Assembly (NCBI GenBank): GCA_017441585.1
Contig: JAFRWW010000009.1
Coordinates: 192,456-256,455, forward strand
DNA length: 64,000 nucleotides
Reading direction: 5' to 3'
Source of the DNA: Lachnospiraceae bacterium
GTDB lineage: Bacteria; Bacillota; Clostridia; Lachnospirales; Lachnospiraceae
The translations under genes were made by a program, and so were the position numbers. Positions 27,877 to 37,332 of the stretch are shown here, in pieces (within the stretch, counting starts at the first letter, position 1; every line of letters starts with the position of its first letter). The notes under the pieces are model-generated. The model saw nothing but the letters and a program-made list of their open reading frames with translations. It was not told where the DNA came from and searched no databases.

Positions 27877-29175
27877 TCAGATCTCATCGATCAGTGTGAT
27901 GATGTTCTTGATGGGCAGCAGCCTGTCATCCACTTCCTTTGCCCTGTGATACTTCAAAATGTCCATGGCCGTCTGCTGCATGGCGGGGAAGGCCGAGCGG
28001 GTCAGCTGATTAGCATAAATAACGATATTCACGCCATGCTCCGCCAGTTCCTCCTCCGTGATGGTATTAAAGCTGCTGGGAACCACCACGATGGGAGTTT
28101 CATTATTGTCTGCCCTGAACTTATCACAGAACTCCAGGATCTCCGCGGGATCTTTCTTACGGCTGTGGATCATTATGCCGTCCGCTCCGGCAGCCACAAA
28201 AGCGTGGGCCCTCTTAAGGGCATCCTCCATACCCTGCTCAAGGATGAGGGATTCAATACGGGCAATGATCATGAAATCATCGGTGAGCTGCGCCTTCTTT
28301 CCGGCAGCGATCTTTGCACTGAAATTTTCAATGCTGTCCTGAGTCTGCTGAACTTCCGTTCCAAAAAGGGAGTTCTTCTTAAGTCCAGTCTTATCCTCTA
28401 TGATCACTGCAGATACGCCAAGGCGCTCAAGGGATCTTACCGTGTATACAAAATGCTCGGTGAGTCCGCCTGTGTCGCCATCAAAAATAATAGGCTTTGT
28501 GGTCACTTCCGTAATGTCCTCAATAGTACGGAAACGGCTGGTCATATCCACCAGTTCTATGTCCGGCTTGCCCTTAGCCGTACTGTCGCAAAGACTGGAT
28601 ACCCACATGGCGTCAAACTGATCCAGCTTACCGTTATCACCTTCAATGACCGTCTTCTCCACGATCAGTCCGGTGAGGCCGGAATGGGCTTCCATAACCT
28701 TAACTACGGGAGTCATTTCAATAAGCTGACGAAGTCTCTTTCTCCTGTACTCCGGCATGGACAGTTTTTCTTTGAGCTGAGCATCTATCTTTTTAACGTT
28801 CTCATTATAGGTATAGGGCACATCTATGATCTGTCCGCCATACTCAGAAAGAAGTCCCTCCACATGGGTTCTGATAGCAGACTCGGCACCTTCTTTCCAG
28901 TTATCACCATGGATCACATAGTTAGGATGAAGAGCCTTTATCACATCATCATAGAGCATGTTATTCTGCATCACCACTTCATCCACGCCATCTATCTGAC
29001 GATACAGATTCATGCGCTCCTCTTCCGACTTTGTGGGGAACTTGGTGCAGCGGATCATCTCCTTATCGCTAAGGCAGCCTACCACCACCCGTCCATATTC
29101 CTTTGCATGATTTATAATATTCAGATGTCCGTCATGAATGACATCCGTGCTAAAGCATGTGTAAACTGTTTTCAT
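27877..29175 (-). CDS. aepX: Phosphoenolpyruvate mutase fused to a cytidylyltransferase domain
   Basis: A 432-residue two-domain enzyme. Residues 1-135 form a TagD-like nucleotidyltransferase domain with the HxGH motif (H14-D-G-H17) and a following SEEERMNLYRQ segment. Residues 140-432 are an isocitrate-lyase-fold PEP mutase with DGDTGG (232-237) and the diagnostic EDKTGLKKNS (260-269), which makes the C-P bond by turning PEP into phosphonopyruvate. The same fusion is known in other phosphonate clusters, where the extra domain is thought to activate a phosphonate. It is the committed enzyme of the phosphonate branch and follows the PtmE-like gene after 23 bp. Confidence 0.92.
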   Translation of the reverse strand: MKTVYTCFSTDVIHDGHLNIINHAKEYGRVVVGCLSDKEMIRCTKFPTKSEEERMNLYRQIDGVDEVVMQNNMLYDDVIKALHPNYVIHGDNWKEGAESAIRTHVEGLLSEYGGQIIDVPYTYNENVKKIDAQLKEKLSMPEYRRKRLRQLIEMTPVVKVMEAHSGLTGLIVEKTVIEGDNGKLDQFDAMWVSSLCDSTAKGKPDIELVDMTSRFRTIEDITEVTTKPIIFDGDTGGLTEHFVYTVRSLERLGVSAVIIEDKTGLKKNSLFGTEVQQTQDSIENFSAKIAAGKKAQLTDDFMIIARIESLILEQGMEDALKRAHAFVAAGADGIMIHSRKKDPAEILEFCDKFRADNNETPIVVVPSSFNTITEEELAEHGVNIVIYANQLTRSAFPAMQQTAMDILKYHRAKEVDDRLLPIKNIITLIDEI

Positions 29176-29198
29176 AGATTTCTTTTACTCCTTCAATC

Positions 29199-30242
29199 TC
29201 ATTCGCCGTACAGCTTGATCCTCATTTTTTCCAATTCCGGGAGCTGTCCCATATCCATCCAGTCATTTTCGCTGACGGGGAATACGGCCACCTTCTTACC
29301 GTCGTTCCTGACCTTTTCAACTATGTCGGGGAAACCCACGGACACTCCGTCTTCGATATAATCAAACACTTCAGGCTCCACTATGTATATACCCGTGTTG
29401 GTCAAAAATGATACGAGAGGTTTTTCCTTCATCTCGAGAATGGAACCGTTCACTCCCATCTCCACCACGCCGTAAGGAATGTTCATGTTCTTATAGGCGC
29501 AGATCATGGTGATGAGATTTTTATTCTCCTTATGGAACTTCACCATGCTCTCATAATTGGCAGTGAGCAGAGCGTCGCAGTTTGCAAAAAAGAAGGTATC
29601 CTTAAACTTCCCTCTCAAAAGACTTAAACCCCCGCCTGTACCCAGAGGCTTTTCCTCATCGTACCAGGTAATATCATAATGGTTTTCATTATCCGCAAAA
29701 TAAGCCTTTAAAAGCTCCTTTTTATAATTGACTATGATATGAAACTCATTGCACTCATAGGACTGGTATTCCCTGAAGATATGCTCGATGATGGGAAGGT
29801 CTCCCACAGGGATCAGGGGCTTGGGCAGCACCTTTGTAAATGGCTCCAGTCTGGTACCCTTTCCCCCTGCATTTATCACCACGGGGATGTTAACGGGATT
29901 TTTCTTTCTGATCTCACGGCCGTCACCGGTATACAGGGCGACGATCCTGCCGTCTTCATCCACTATGGGTATCACGATGTAGTTCTTTTTATGATAGAGC
30001 CCGTGAGCCTCTTCATCGGATTTAGCCACCTTGGGATCAGTGTTGGCCGCATCCATCACACAGCCTGACATCTGACCGCCTGAGAGCAGATATCTTCTGA
30101 TATCACCGTCGGTCACACAGCCCTTAAGCCGCCTCTCATCATCAGTCAGAAATGCTATGCCGTAGGCATTATTGTCGATCAGCTGCATCGCCTCGGATAC
30201 GCTCATGGTAACGGGGCCCCAAAATTTTACGATCTCATCCAT
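29199..30242 (-). CDS. ptmE: CBS-domain sugar-phosphate nucleotidyltransferase (PtmE-like)
   Basis: A 347-residue protein with two CBS domains (about 8-112) followed by an NTP-transferase domain: NAGGKGTRL (124-132) with PKPLIPVGDLPIIEH, the metal Asp in FFANCDAL, and a closing WMDMGQLPE. This order is that of PtmE of Campylobacter, a glucosamine-1-phosphate guanylyltransferase feeding GDP-sugars into legionaminic acid synthesis. It overlaps the LegC-like gene by 8 bp. The nucleotide (GTP or other) is not proven by sequence. Confidence 0.75.
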   Translation of the reverse strand: MDEIVKFWGPVTMSVSEAMQLIDNNAYGIAFLTDDERRLKGCVTDGDIRRYLLSGGQMSGCVMDAANTDPKVAKSDEEAHGLYHKKNYIVIPIVDEDGRIVALYTGDGREIRKKNPVNIPVVINAGGKGTRLEPFTKVLPKPLIPVGDLPIIEHIFREYQSYECNEFHIIVNYKKELLKAYFADNENHYDITWYDEEKPLGTGGGLSLLRGKFKDTFFFANCDALLTANYESMVKFHKENKNLITMICAYKNMNIPYGVVEMGVNGSILEMKEKPLVSFLTNTGIYIVEPEVFDYIEDGVSVGFPDIVEKVRNDGKKVAVFPVSENDWMDMGQLPELEKMRIKLYGE

Positions 30243-31413
30243 TTGCCAATTTCTCCAGCAGTTGCTTTACCTCATCAGCCACATATCTTATCTCCTCCTC
30301 CGTGATCTGTGTAGAGGCGGGGATATTTAAGATACGCTCTGCATAATAAGGTGCCTTTTCAAGTTTGTAATTCACTTCACCCTGATAAGGTTTTTGCTCA
30401 TTTATAAGTCCCCAGATAGCCCTGGTCTCTATGCCCTTTTCACGAAGGGACAAAATGATATCCCGCATGGAAGCGGTCACCTTTTCCCTGTCAATGTTAA
30501 GAGAATAGAACCATTTATTCGAAGATGTCCCCTCCCTGAAGGGCATCAGTTTTCCATACTCAAAGCCGTCAAAGAGTTCCTTATACAGCTCATAGTTTGC
30601 CTGCTTCCTTCTGATAAACTCAGGGAGTTCTTCCATCTGGGCCACGCCCAGGGCAGCCTGCAGATTTGTCATGCGGTAATTAAAGCCCACCTCATCATGG
30701 ATATAAAAATGAGGATCTGTCTTTGCCTGGGTGGATAAAAACCTGATATGATCCACCACCTTGGGATCGTTTGAAGTAACTGCTCCGCCGCCTCCCGTGG
30801 TGATGATCTTGTTTCCGTTAAAGCTGAAGGCTCCGAAATGACCTATGGTGCCCGCATATCTTCCTGCATATTTTCCTTCGGTGTAATGTGTGCCAAGGGC
30901 CTCGGTGGAATCTTCTATCACCTTAAGTGAATACTTATCCGCGATATCCATTATGGCTTCCATGTCCGCCATGTTTCCAAAGACATGGACCACAACTACA
31001 GCCTTCACATCTGCGTCCTTATATTTTAACACCGTGCCGTCCCATGCGCACTCTTCTTCACAAAAGGATGCCAGTTTCACGGGATCCATGCAGAAGCTGT
31101 TATCGCAGTCTATGAACACCGGTGTAGCGAACTGATACTTAACGGGATTCACCGCTGCGATAAAAGTAAGGGGCGGCACAAGCACCACATCACCCGGCTT
31201 TACTCCCGCCTGGACCAGACTCAAATGAAGAGCACTGGTTCCGCTCTGACAGGCTGCCACATTATCGGTATGAAGGAACTTTGCCAGCTCCTCCTCCAAT
31301 TTTGTGATATAGGCTCCGCCTGTGGACACCCAGCCCTGATCAATGGCATCGTCCACATATTTTCTTTCGTTTCCCTCAAAATTCGGGATGGATAAGGGTA
31401 TAAATTTGCTCAT
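30235..31413 (-). CDS. legC: LegC-type PLP sugar aminotransferase (DegT/DnrJ family)
   Basis: A 392-residue aminotransferase. It begins with IPLSIPNFEGNERKYV and WVSTGGAYI, as LegC enzymes do, and has the cofactor region SGTSALHLSL (57-66), the PLP-phosphate contacts in IEDSTEALGT (166-175), and the Schiff-base Lys202 in SFNGNKIITTGGGG. It should add an amino group to C4 of the keto sugar made by the LegB-like enzyme. It is preceded by legB after a 124-bp gap and overlaps the PtmE-like gene. Confidence 0.85.
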   Translation of the reverse strand: MSKFIPLSIPNFEGNERKYVDDAIDQGWVSTGGAYITKLEEELAKFLHTDNVAACQSGTSALHLSLVQAGVKPGDVVLVPPLTFIAAVNPVKYQFATPVFIDCDNSFCMDPVKLASFCEEECAWDGTVLKYKDADVKAVVVVHVFGNMADMEAIMDIADKYSLKVIEDSTEALGTHYTEGKYAGRYAGTIGHFGAFSFNGNKIITTGGGGAVTSNDPKVVDHIRFLSTQAKTDPHFYIHDEVGFNYRMTNLQAALGVAQMEELPEFIRRKQANYELYKELFDGFEYGKLMPFREGTSSNKWFYSLNIDREKVTASMRDIILSLREKGIETRAIWGLINEQKPYQGEVNYKLEKAPYYAERILNIPASTQITEEEIRYVADEVKQLLEKLANG

Positions 31414-31537
31414 AATATTTTCCTGTTTTATTTATTTTTACATCTGTCATCCTATGTTTCGTCCTGAAGTCCATCAAAAAGAAATGCTGTCTCAGAACAT
31501 TGAAAAAGGATTTTCAGATAATTATGATCCTGATTTT

Positions 31538-32743
31538 TTACATCTTCGAATCCAGCGACTTGCCTGTCTCGATATGCTCAAAGTTCGGCAGATACTCCTT
31601 CATGATCCTGACCACTTCCTCCTTTGTGGTCCCGTCGGCAAAGGCCACATCCAGCTTCTCAAAGAGCTTGAGCACTTCCGCCTTATCAGGTATCTTCTTG
31701 CCCGTAATGACACCCAGAGAGGTAAACCTGTCATAGTCAGCCGTCTCCTCATCAGTCACAAACTCTTCATAAGCCTTCTCGCCTGACGTATCAGAAACGG
31801 AAAAATGAACGGGATACTGCCTGCTGCCATTCTTTAATTCCTGTGCCTTATCGATGGCCTCCGAATCGGAATCACACTCCAGTGCCTCATAGCCCTGAAC
31901 CTTAAGGAGCTGTCTTGCTATCCCATCAAAGGTCATCATCTGGGCTTCCTCAAGCTTCGGGAAAAAGATAGCGCGATTCTCACCTAAGATACATGAGAGC
32001 AGACATATCTGACCTGATTCTTCAGGCGATACAAAATAGCGTCTCACATCCGAAGGCGCCGACAGAGGCTGCAATTTTTGTATCCTGGCCAGGAAACCTG
32101 CGGGAAGAGACCCGTTTGAAAAAGCCACATTTGCAAAGCGGGCCGTCTTAACGGGGAAGCTGTCGGAATATGAAAAGATCACATCCTCCATGATACGCTT
32201 TGAAGCACCCATGATGTTCACGGGATTTGCCGCCTTATCTGTGGACACACAGAAATACTCATGAGGCGGATACTCGGACAAAAGATCCAAAAGCAGTTTT
32301 GCATGGAGCACGTTATTTTGAAGCAGAGCCTCCACGCTGTAAATATCCTTCTCAGACCTCACATGCTTATGTGCGGAAAAATTACCCACTATGTCAAAGC
32401 CGCCCTTTTCGCGAAACATCTTTTCAAAAACGGGAGATGCAAAATCCATAGGATAAGTGATGTATTCCTCCGGCACATACATGCCTTTGGTGGATCTTAA
32501 GTCCCTGGTAAGCTCCGCCAGGGCGTTCTCATTTGTATCCACCACCACCAGGGATGCGGGCTTAAAGGGCAAAAGCGCCTTTATAAAGGATGAGCCGATG
32601 GACCCCGCTCCGCCTATCACCAGAACGGTCCGACCCTCTATCCCTTGTGTGAGCGCCTCTTTATTCTTCTCTATGTCAGCGTAAAACATAGACCCGGGGC
32701 GCTTTGTAACATACTCATTTATAAAACCATCCAGATTAAACAC
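31538..32743 (-). CDS. legB: LegB-like nucleotide-sugar 4,6-dehydratase
   Basis: A 401-residue soluble SDR of the polysaccharide-biosynthesis type. It has GGAGSIG (44-50), NFSAHKHV, and STDKAANPVNIMGASKR, in which the usual catalytic SMDKAxxP loop is recognised with STDK. A long C-terminal part (about 300-401) is typical of LegB compared with PseB. It should make a 4-keto-6-deoxy sugar for LegC. The start is a GTG that shares one base with the flippase stop codon and has AAAGGAG 7 nt upstream. Confidence 0.82.
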   Translation of the reverse strand: MFNLDGFINEYVTKRPGSMFYADIEKNKEALTQGIEGRTVLVIGGAGSIGSSFIKALLPFKPASLVVVDTNENALAELTRDLRSTKGMYVPEEYITYPMDFASPVFEKMFREKGGFDIVGNFSAHKHVRSEKDIYSVEALLQNNVLHAKLLLDLLSEYPPHEYFCVSTDKAANPVNIMGASKRIMEDVIFSYSDSFPVKTARFANVAFSNGSLPAGFLARIQKLQPLSAPSDVRRYFVSPEESGQICLLSCILGENRAIFFPKLEEAQMMTFDGIARQLLKVQGYEALECDSDSEAIDKAQELKNGSRQYPVHFSVSDTSGEKAYEEFVTDEETADYDRFTSLGVITGKKIPDKAEVLKLFEKLDVAFADGTTKEEVVRIMKEYLPNFEHIETGKSLDSKM

Positions 32744-34170
32744 TATTTTCTCCTTTTCAAAAGCGACAGCAACATATCCTTATATCTGATCACAACAGCC
32801 AGAAGGGCTATAATATAAATTCCAACAAAAACATACCTGATAAGAGACTGCGTATACATAAAGGCCATCAGCGCCGTAAATCCCATCATAGCAGTCACTA
32901 TGAGGGCGATGCGCCTGTAGTCATACACATAGCTTAACTTAAGCCTGTATACCAGATACATGTGTATCAGTAAGAGGCAAAGATATCCCACCAGGGTGGT
33001 ATATGCGGCCGCCAGATATCCCACTCTCGGAATGAATATCCAGTTGAGGATGAAATTCACTCCCGCCGCCACGGCACTGGCCACAGCCATGCCCACTGTC
33101 TTTCTCTTAAACTGCTCCACGTTCACAAACATGGTATATATAAACTGGCAGACACAGCCCATGGCAATGGGGGCCATGACATACTTTGCATCAGCATAAG
33201 CCCTGCCGCCCATTATAAACAGGATCTCAGGTGCCACGGCCATGATACCGCAGGCCAAGATCACAAATCCTATAATATACGTATTTGATACCTTCTTTAT
33301 ACTCTCCGTATCATCGGAGTTTAGTTTACTGCCAAGCCAGGGCGCAAAGGCGCCGTTCATGGAATTCATGAGCATCGTCACCACGCTGCCGCAGGTATAG
33401 GCCAAAGTATAAATGGCGTTTTGTTCCGAACCGCAGTACTTTGTGATCATGATGCGATCCATGGAATTAAGGAGATTTAGCGACAGCAAATGCGGTATGT
33501 ACGGCAGACATATCGGCAACGCATACTTCCAGTATTCAAGCTTTATCTTTTTCCCTTTTATGAAAAAGAATATATAAAAAGCAAGACCGAGGGTCACCGT
33601 GGGAAGGGCCGAACCAAATATCCTGCCCCGCAGCTTATCCTCCATGAGGAACACCAGCAAAACGGAAAGCCCCGCAGTACCGAAGGCAATGGCAAGGCTT
33701 GCCGCCACGGATTTTTTATACTCGAAAAAATATCTCTCACGACCCTGAAACAGATCCACCGCCGGCATGAAGAACAGATACAGAAGCATCACGTTCATGT
33801 AGATCCGCTCCATCCCGAAAAGGGAAGTAAAATAGTCACCGAATAAATTAAAGACCACAAACCAGATGATGGCCGACAGGCTGCTGAGTCCCAGCATGGA
33901 AAAAAGGAAGCCGTCGAAATCATCCTCATATTCATACCGGGCGCTTATCAAAGTGGCCGTCAAATTCAATGTCACAAATATGCCTATGATGGTGAGCCAC
34001 GAAGTATAATTACTGAACAGACCGAAGTCCTGCTTGGTAAGGAGCCTGGTGAAAATGGGTGTGGTGATAAAGGCGATGCCTTTAGTAAGAAAGTTCGCAG
34101 CTGTGTACCAGACACCCGACTTAAGAGCTTTCCTGCCCTGCCCTTCAGTTTTTTTATCCTTATCACTCAT
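32743..34170 (-). CDS. Wzx-like polysaccharide flippase
   Basis: A 475-residue membrane protein of the MOP superfamily, with about 14 hydrophobic helices and the N-terminal segment KSGVWYTAANFLTKGIAF followed by TRLLTKQDFGLF, typical of oligosaccharide flippases. It should move the lipid-linked repeat unit across the membrane. The ATG lies within the last codons of the sialyltransferase-like gene (8-bp overlap) and the stop abuts legB. Confidence 0.88.
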   Translation of the reverse strand: MSDKDKKTEGQGRKALKSGVWYTAANFLTKGIAFITTPIFTRLLTKQDFGLFSNYTSWLTIIGIFVTLNLTATLISARYEYEDDFDGFLFSMLGLSSLSAIIWFVVFNLFGDYFTSLFGMERIYMNVMLLYLFFMPAVDLFQGRERYFFEYKKSVAASLAIAFGTAGLSVLLVFLMEDKLRGRIFGSALPTVTLGLAFYIFFFIKGKKIKLEYWKYALPICLPYIPHLLSLNLLNSMDRIMITKYCGSEQNAIYTLAYTCGSVVTMLMNSMNGAFAPWLGSKLNSDDTESIKKVSNTYIIGFVILACGIMAVAPEILFIMGGRAYADAKYVMAPIAMGCVCQFIYTMFVNVEQFKRKTVGMAVASAVAAGVNFILNWIFIPRVGYLAAAYTTLVGYLCLLLIHMYLVYRLKLSYVYDYRRIALIVTAMMGFTALMAFMYTQSLIRYVFVGIYIIALLAVVIRYKDMLLSLLKRRK

Positions 34171-35293
34171 GGATCATCATACCCGCATCGGTTTTATTTA
34201 CTGTTTTTTCATAGATGGTCTTTATTATATTTCTGTACTCTTCTTTGTTTTGAGGCAGATATATCTTACTGCTGTCCCGGTATTTTGTCTTAAAGAATTT
34301 TACGTAATCGTCGAATCTTTCCTTGGTAACAGCAGGCAATTCCTCATACATCATAAAGGTAAAGATCAGATAGGGCTCTTTATCATTCATGAGCTTCGGA
34401 ATAAACTGCGCGGTGGAAAAAAAGCCCGTCAGCAGCGAATCATCATCCACATACCTGGAGCAGACCAGTTCCCACATGTTGCAAGTAGTATCGGTATGCA
34501 TTGACTCATACTCATCCGCTCTTTTTTCACTGGGATGCAGACGGACTATACCCTCTTTGTTTACGGCTTCATCCATACACAGGGCCAGATCTTTTTCCCA
34601 GTCTATATATCCGTCAATACTGGTAATACAGGCATTGAAAAAAATATATTTCCTGCCCTCCAGATCATCCGGATGCTTAACCGCAAAGATTTGGTTTATG
34701 ATATTATCATCAATCTTCTCTTCATTTTCCGCTATGGCAAAAAGCTCTTTTCCCGGCTCGCCGTGATAACAGGACGGGTTGTTAAGATAGATGGTATTCA
34801 CCTGATAATCACGTCCCAGGAGCTTTCGCACTTTCATATATCCGGGCTTATAATTATCGGTGTAGGGATTCCCCACATAGCTTCCCATTCCGTCATCATA
34901 ACCGATTATATTTTTACAGCCGCTCCCTGCAATGATGAAATCAAAGGTCTTTGTGGCAAAGGACATATATATCTCATCATATCTGCCCCTTATATCCATT
35001 CCGAATCTCTTTTTGAGATAAGCCACGGGGAACATTAGAGCCAGCAGTATATATACTTTTTCAAGCTTTGGATGTGTATCAAGTTCCAGATCATAGATCT
35101 GATCAAATACTTTGGTCTGCCTTAAGGCTGCGATCCGCTCTTTCGGGTTTCTGGACTTCATCTGGATAATGGCATCCATTTTGCCCTCAAGGCCTCTTGA
35201 TAAAACAAATCTCACGGCGTTTAAAAGCTGAAAGTCCGTATCGATCAAAAATACGCCCTTTTTGCCCTCAGAAACTGATCTTTTTGATCCCAT
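34163..35293 (-). CDS. Sialyltransferase-like glycosyltransferase (GT52-type, DDG and HP motifs)
   Basis: A 376-residue protein. It carries the two motifs shared by bacterial sialyltransferases of families 38, 52 and 80: an acidic-acidic-Gly motif (YDDGMGSY, D133-D134-G135) and an HP motif (RLHPSE, H253-P254), and a Ser/Thr pair near 295 (FFSTAQF). The N-terminal [10 protein letters not shown] resembles the TPxQLLNA start of GT52 enzymes. With a CMP-nonulosonate pathway in the locus, it is the best candidate to add that sugar. GGAGG is 6 nt before the ATG, inside the end of licD (26-bp overlap). Confidence 0.68.
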   Translation of the reverse strand: MGSKRSVSEGKKGVFLIDTDFQLLNAVRFVLSRGLEGKMDAIIQMKSRNPKERIAALRQTKVFDQIYDLELDTHPKLEKVYILLALMFPVAYLKKRFGMDIRGRYDEIYMSFATKTFDFIIAGSGCKNIIGYDDGMGSYVGNPYTDNYKPGYMKVRKLLGRDYQVNTIYLNNPSCYHGEPGKELFAIAENEEKIDDNIINQIFAVKHPDDLEGRKYIFFNACITSIDGYIDWEKDLALCMDEAVNKEGIVRLHPSEKRADEYESMHTDTTCNMWELVCSRYVDDDSLLTGFFSTAQFIPKLMNDKEPYLIFTFMMYEELPAVTKERFDDYVKFFKTKYRDSSKIYLPQNKEEYRNIIKTIYEKTVNKTDAGMMIHE

Positions 35294-36092
35294 GCCATCC
35301 TCCTCTTTTATCTGCCGGTGGCGGAGTCATATAATCATCACCGTAGAGCCTCTTTAAATAGCTGTCATAATTTTCAGATATATTAAATTTACTATCCTCA
35401 AAATCCGCAGCCATCAGATCCCTTGCACAATCTGCGGGAACTACCATTTTTCCGAATCTAAGATCGGGCGCTTTTATGCCGGCGGTCTTTATCCTGTTAT
35501 AGCGCTTGAGCGTAGCGTCATACTTTCTGACCAGATGATCATGGTCAAAAAAGACGGCCAGGGGATAAAAGGGTGCATACTCCAAAAATTTAAATAGTCT
35601 CTGCTTGCCCTTCATGCCCATCCAGGGATAAACCTGATGCTTTCCGATGAGCAGATGCTTATACAGCTCTATCTCAAAGCCCTGGGAGATAATCTCGCTC
35701 TTTTTTTCCGGGAAATTATCAAAGGGAAAAACATCGATATAGATACCGCCCTTCATCTTTGATCTCTCGGTTATGCTCTCCACGAATTCGGTACCCCTAA
35801 GCCTTATCTTTGCAAAGGGATTGGGGTAATTCTTATCCGTGAAATAGGTCTGCAGAAAATACTCGTCAGACAGACGCTTTGGAGCCAGCTTGCAAAAGCG
35901 GTCATAATCGCGCCTGGGCATGCCCACATCCAGATCGTCATCCCAGGGAATGAAACCCTTGTGGCGGACAGCCCCCAGCAGAGTGCCGCTGTCCAAAAAG
36001 TACCTGAGATCATTTTCTTCACATATTCTTACAAACTCCTTAAGGATTGACAGCTGGGTAAGCTGGAGTTTGCGCAGTGTGTTCTGTTCCAT
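35268..36092 (-). CDS. LicD family phosphotransferase
   Basis: A 274-residue LicD protein with the family core [20 protein letters not shown] and [13 protein letters not shown] (51-63). LicD enzymes move a phospho-group such as phosphocholine from a CDP/CMP-activated donor to a glycan. In this locus the donor could be a CMP-phosphonate. The ATG is backed by GGAGGA 8 nt upstream and lies 53 bp inside the Wzy-like gene, an unusually long but well-supported overlap. Confidence 0.88.
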   Translation of the reverse strand: MEQNTLRKLQLTQLSILKEFVRICEENDLRYFLDSGTLLGAVRHKGFIPWDDDLDVGMPRRDYDRFCKLAPKRLSDEYFLQTYFTDKNYPNPFAKIRLRGTEFVESITERSKMKGGIYIDVFPFDNFPEKKSEIISQGFEIELYKHLLIGKHQVYPWMGMKGKQRLFKFLEYAPFYPLAVFFDHDHLVRKYDATLKRYNRIKTAGIKAPDLRFGKMVVPADCARDLMAADFEDSKFNISENYDSYLKRLYGDDYMTPPPADKRGGWHGIKKISF

Positions 36093-37314
36093 TTATCTTA
36101 TCCTCCGTCCTGCTTGGATCATTTTGTAAAGCAGGATCATTGCCTGTAAGCATCTCGAAAGCTGCCATCAGCAAAATATAATTATATACCAGCATATGAT
36201 CCGCCACGCTGTGGAACAGGATCATAAAACATATCGCACACTTAAGAGCTATGATCTTATCGTTTCCGCGGTCGCACTTAAAGGCACGGGCCAGCGAGAA
36301 AACGGGCATCAGCACGAAGGATAAAAATACGGATACCCCGTACTTTGCCATAAGGTCCAGAAACTGGCTGTGAGCGCTGTCCTGCCAGACACCGGTGTCC
36401 AGTCTGTACTTTGTAAATATTCCATTTCCGATGAAGGGATGGGCTACAATATACCTGATGGCCTGTACCCACAGAACATCACGCCCGGTAAAGGTGGCGT
36501 TCCTGCCGATAAGGTGAAGGGCCGGATTCAAAAGGATACGTATCTGCGGTATCAGAACGACTGCCGATATCAAAAGTATCCCGATCACCACAGGGCCCGG
36601 CCTTACTAACTTTCGTAAAAGGACTCCGTAATTTATCACCACCGCAAAAGCGGATATCACCAGCATCATCATAAGAGTATTCATGGAATCACATCGAAGA
36701 GCCGCCAGAATGAAAAGCATCAGAAAGGCAAAGGACCGCTTCCTGATTCTGTCATACTTCCTTAGATCATCATATAACAAAAAGAAAATAAAGACGGCGT
36801 AGTAAAAGAAAGAAGTATTTTTACCACCCAGAAAATAAATAGCAAAAGCTTTATCCCGATGATGTAAAAAACCATAAGGCATAACTATGATCTGCAAGGC
36901 TCCGATAACGCTTAAACAGCCAAATAGAAATTTACAGGACCATATAAAATCTTCCGCATTATTCTCTATCTCGATCTGACAAAGCAGGGCCAGACCCAGA
37001 AATGACACGGAGCCTATGATGTAATTTATAAAGAGACTTTCATTGAAGGCGCTGGTTATGTTCATCAGGATCACAAAGATCAGCACGCCCACGGAAGTGT
37101 AGGAAAACTTAACCACTCTGTCCTTCCACAGCTTGATGAAGATGAGCATCGTGATAAAGAGTCTGCCCAGGGAATAAAGATCCAGAAGCTTATCAAACAT
37201 ACCCGAAGCCACTCCGTTAAATACAAACATGGAATAACTCTGAAACTCAAAAAAGGGTATCAGCAAAAGGATTATTAAAAGTCTATTCAGATTGATGGTT
37301 TTAACACTTGACAT
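36040..37314 (-). CDS. Wzy-like O-antigen ligase/polymerase membrane protein
   Basis: A 424-residue protein with about ten or more hydrophobic helices and one long outer loop (about residues 230-320) holding [14 protein letters not shown] and [13 protein letters not shown], followed by [15 protein letters not shown]. This outer loop with conserved Arg, Gly and His is typical of Wzy/WaaL proteins, which polymerise or ligate lipid-linked repeats outside the cell. With the Wzx-like protein it suggests a Wzx/Wzy export route. Confidence 0.82.
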   Translation of the reverse strand: MSSVKTINLNRLLIILLLIPFFEFQSYSMFVFNGVASGMFDKLLDLYSLGRLFITMLIFIKLWKDRVVKFSYTSVGVLIFVILMNITSAFNESLFINYIIGSVSFLGLALLCQIEIENNAEDFIWSCKFLFGCLSVIGALQIIVMPYGFLHHRDKAFAIYFLGGKNTSFFYYAVFIFFLLYDDLRKYDRIRKRSFAFLMLFILAALRCDSMNTLMMMLVISAFAVVINYGVLLRKLVRPGPVVIGILLISAVVLIPQIRILLNPALHLIGRNATFTGRDVLWVQAIRYIVAHPFIGNGIFTKYRLDTGVWQDSAHSQFLDLMAKYGVSVFLSFVLMPVFSLARAFKCDRGNDKIIALKCAICFMILFHSVADHMLVYNYILLMAAFEMLTGNDPALQNDPSRTEDKINGTEHTAQTPAYPAVNP

Positions 37315-37332
37315 ATCGATTTAGGAGTGACG

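Noticed and set aside
27946..29361. Long 471-codon plus-strand open frame opposite PEP mutase
   Set aside because: It is antisense to a clear PEP mutase with all motifs, has no family-like sequence, and mirrors the codon pattern of the minus-strand gene.
30235..31413. LegC-like enzyme as the missing AEP transaminase
   Set aside because: It sits between legB and the PtmE-like gene and has LegC-type sequence; sugar amination is the simpler reading.
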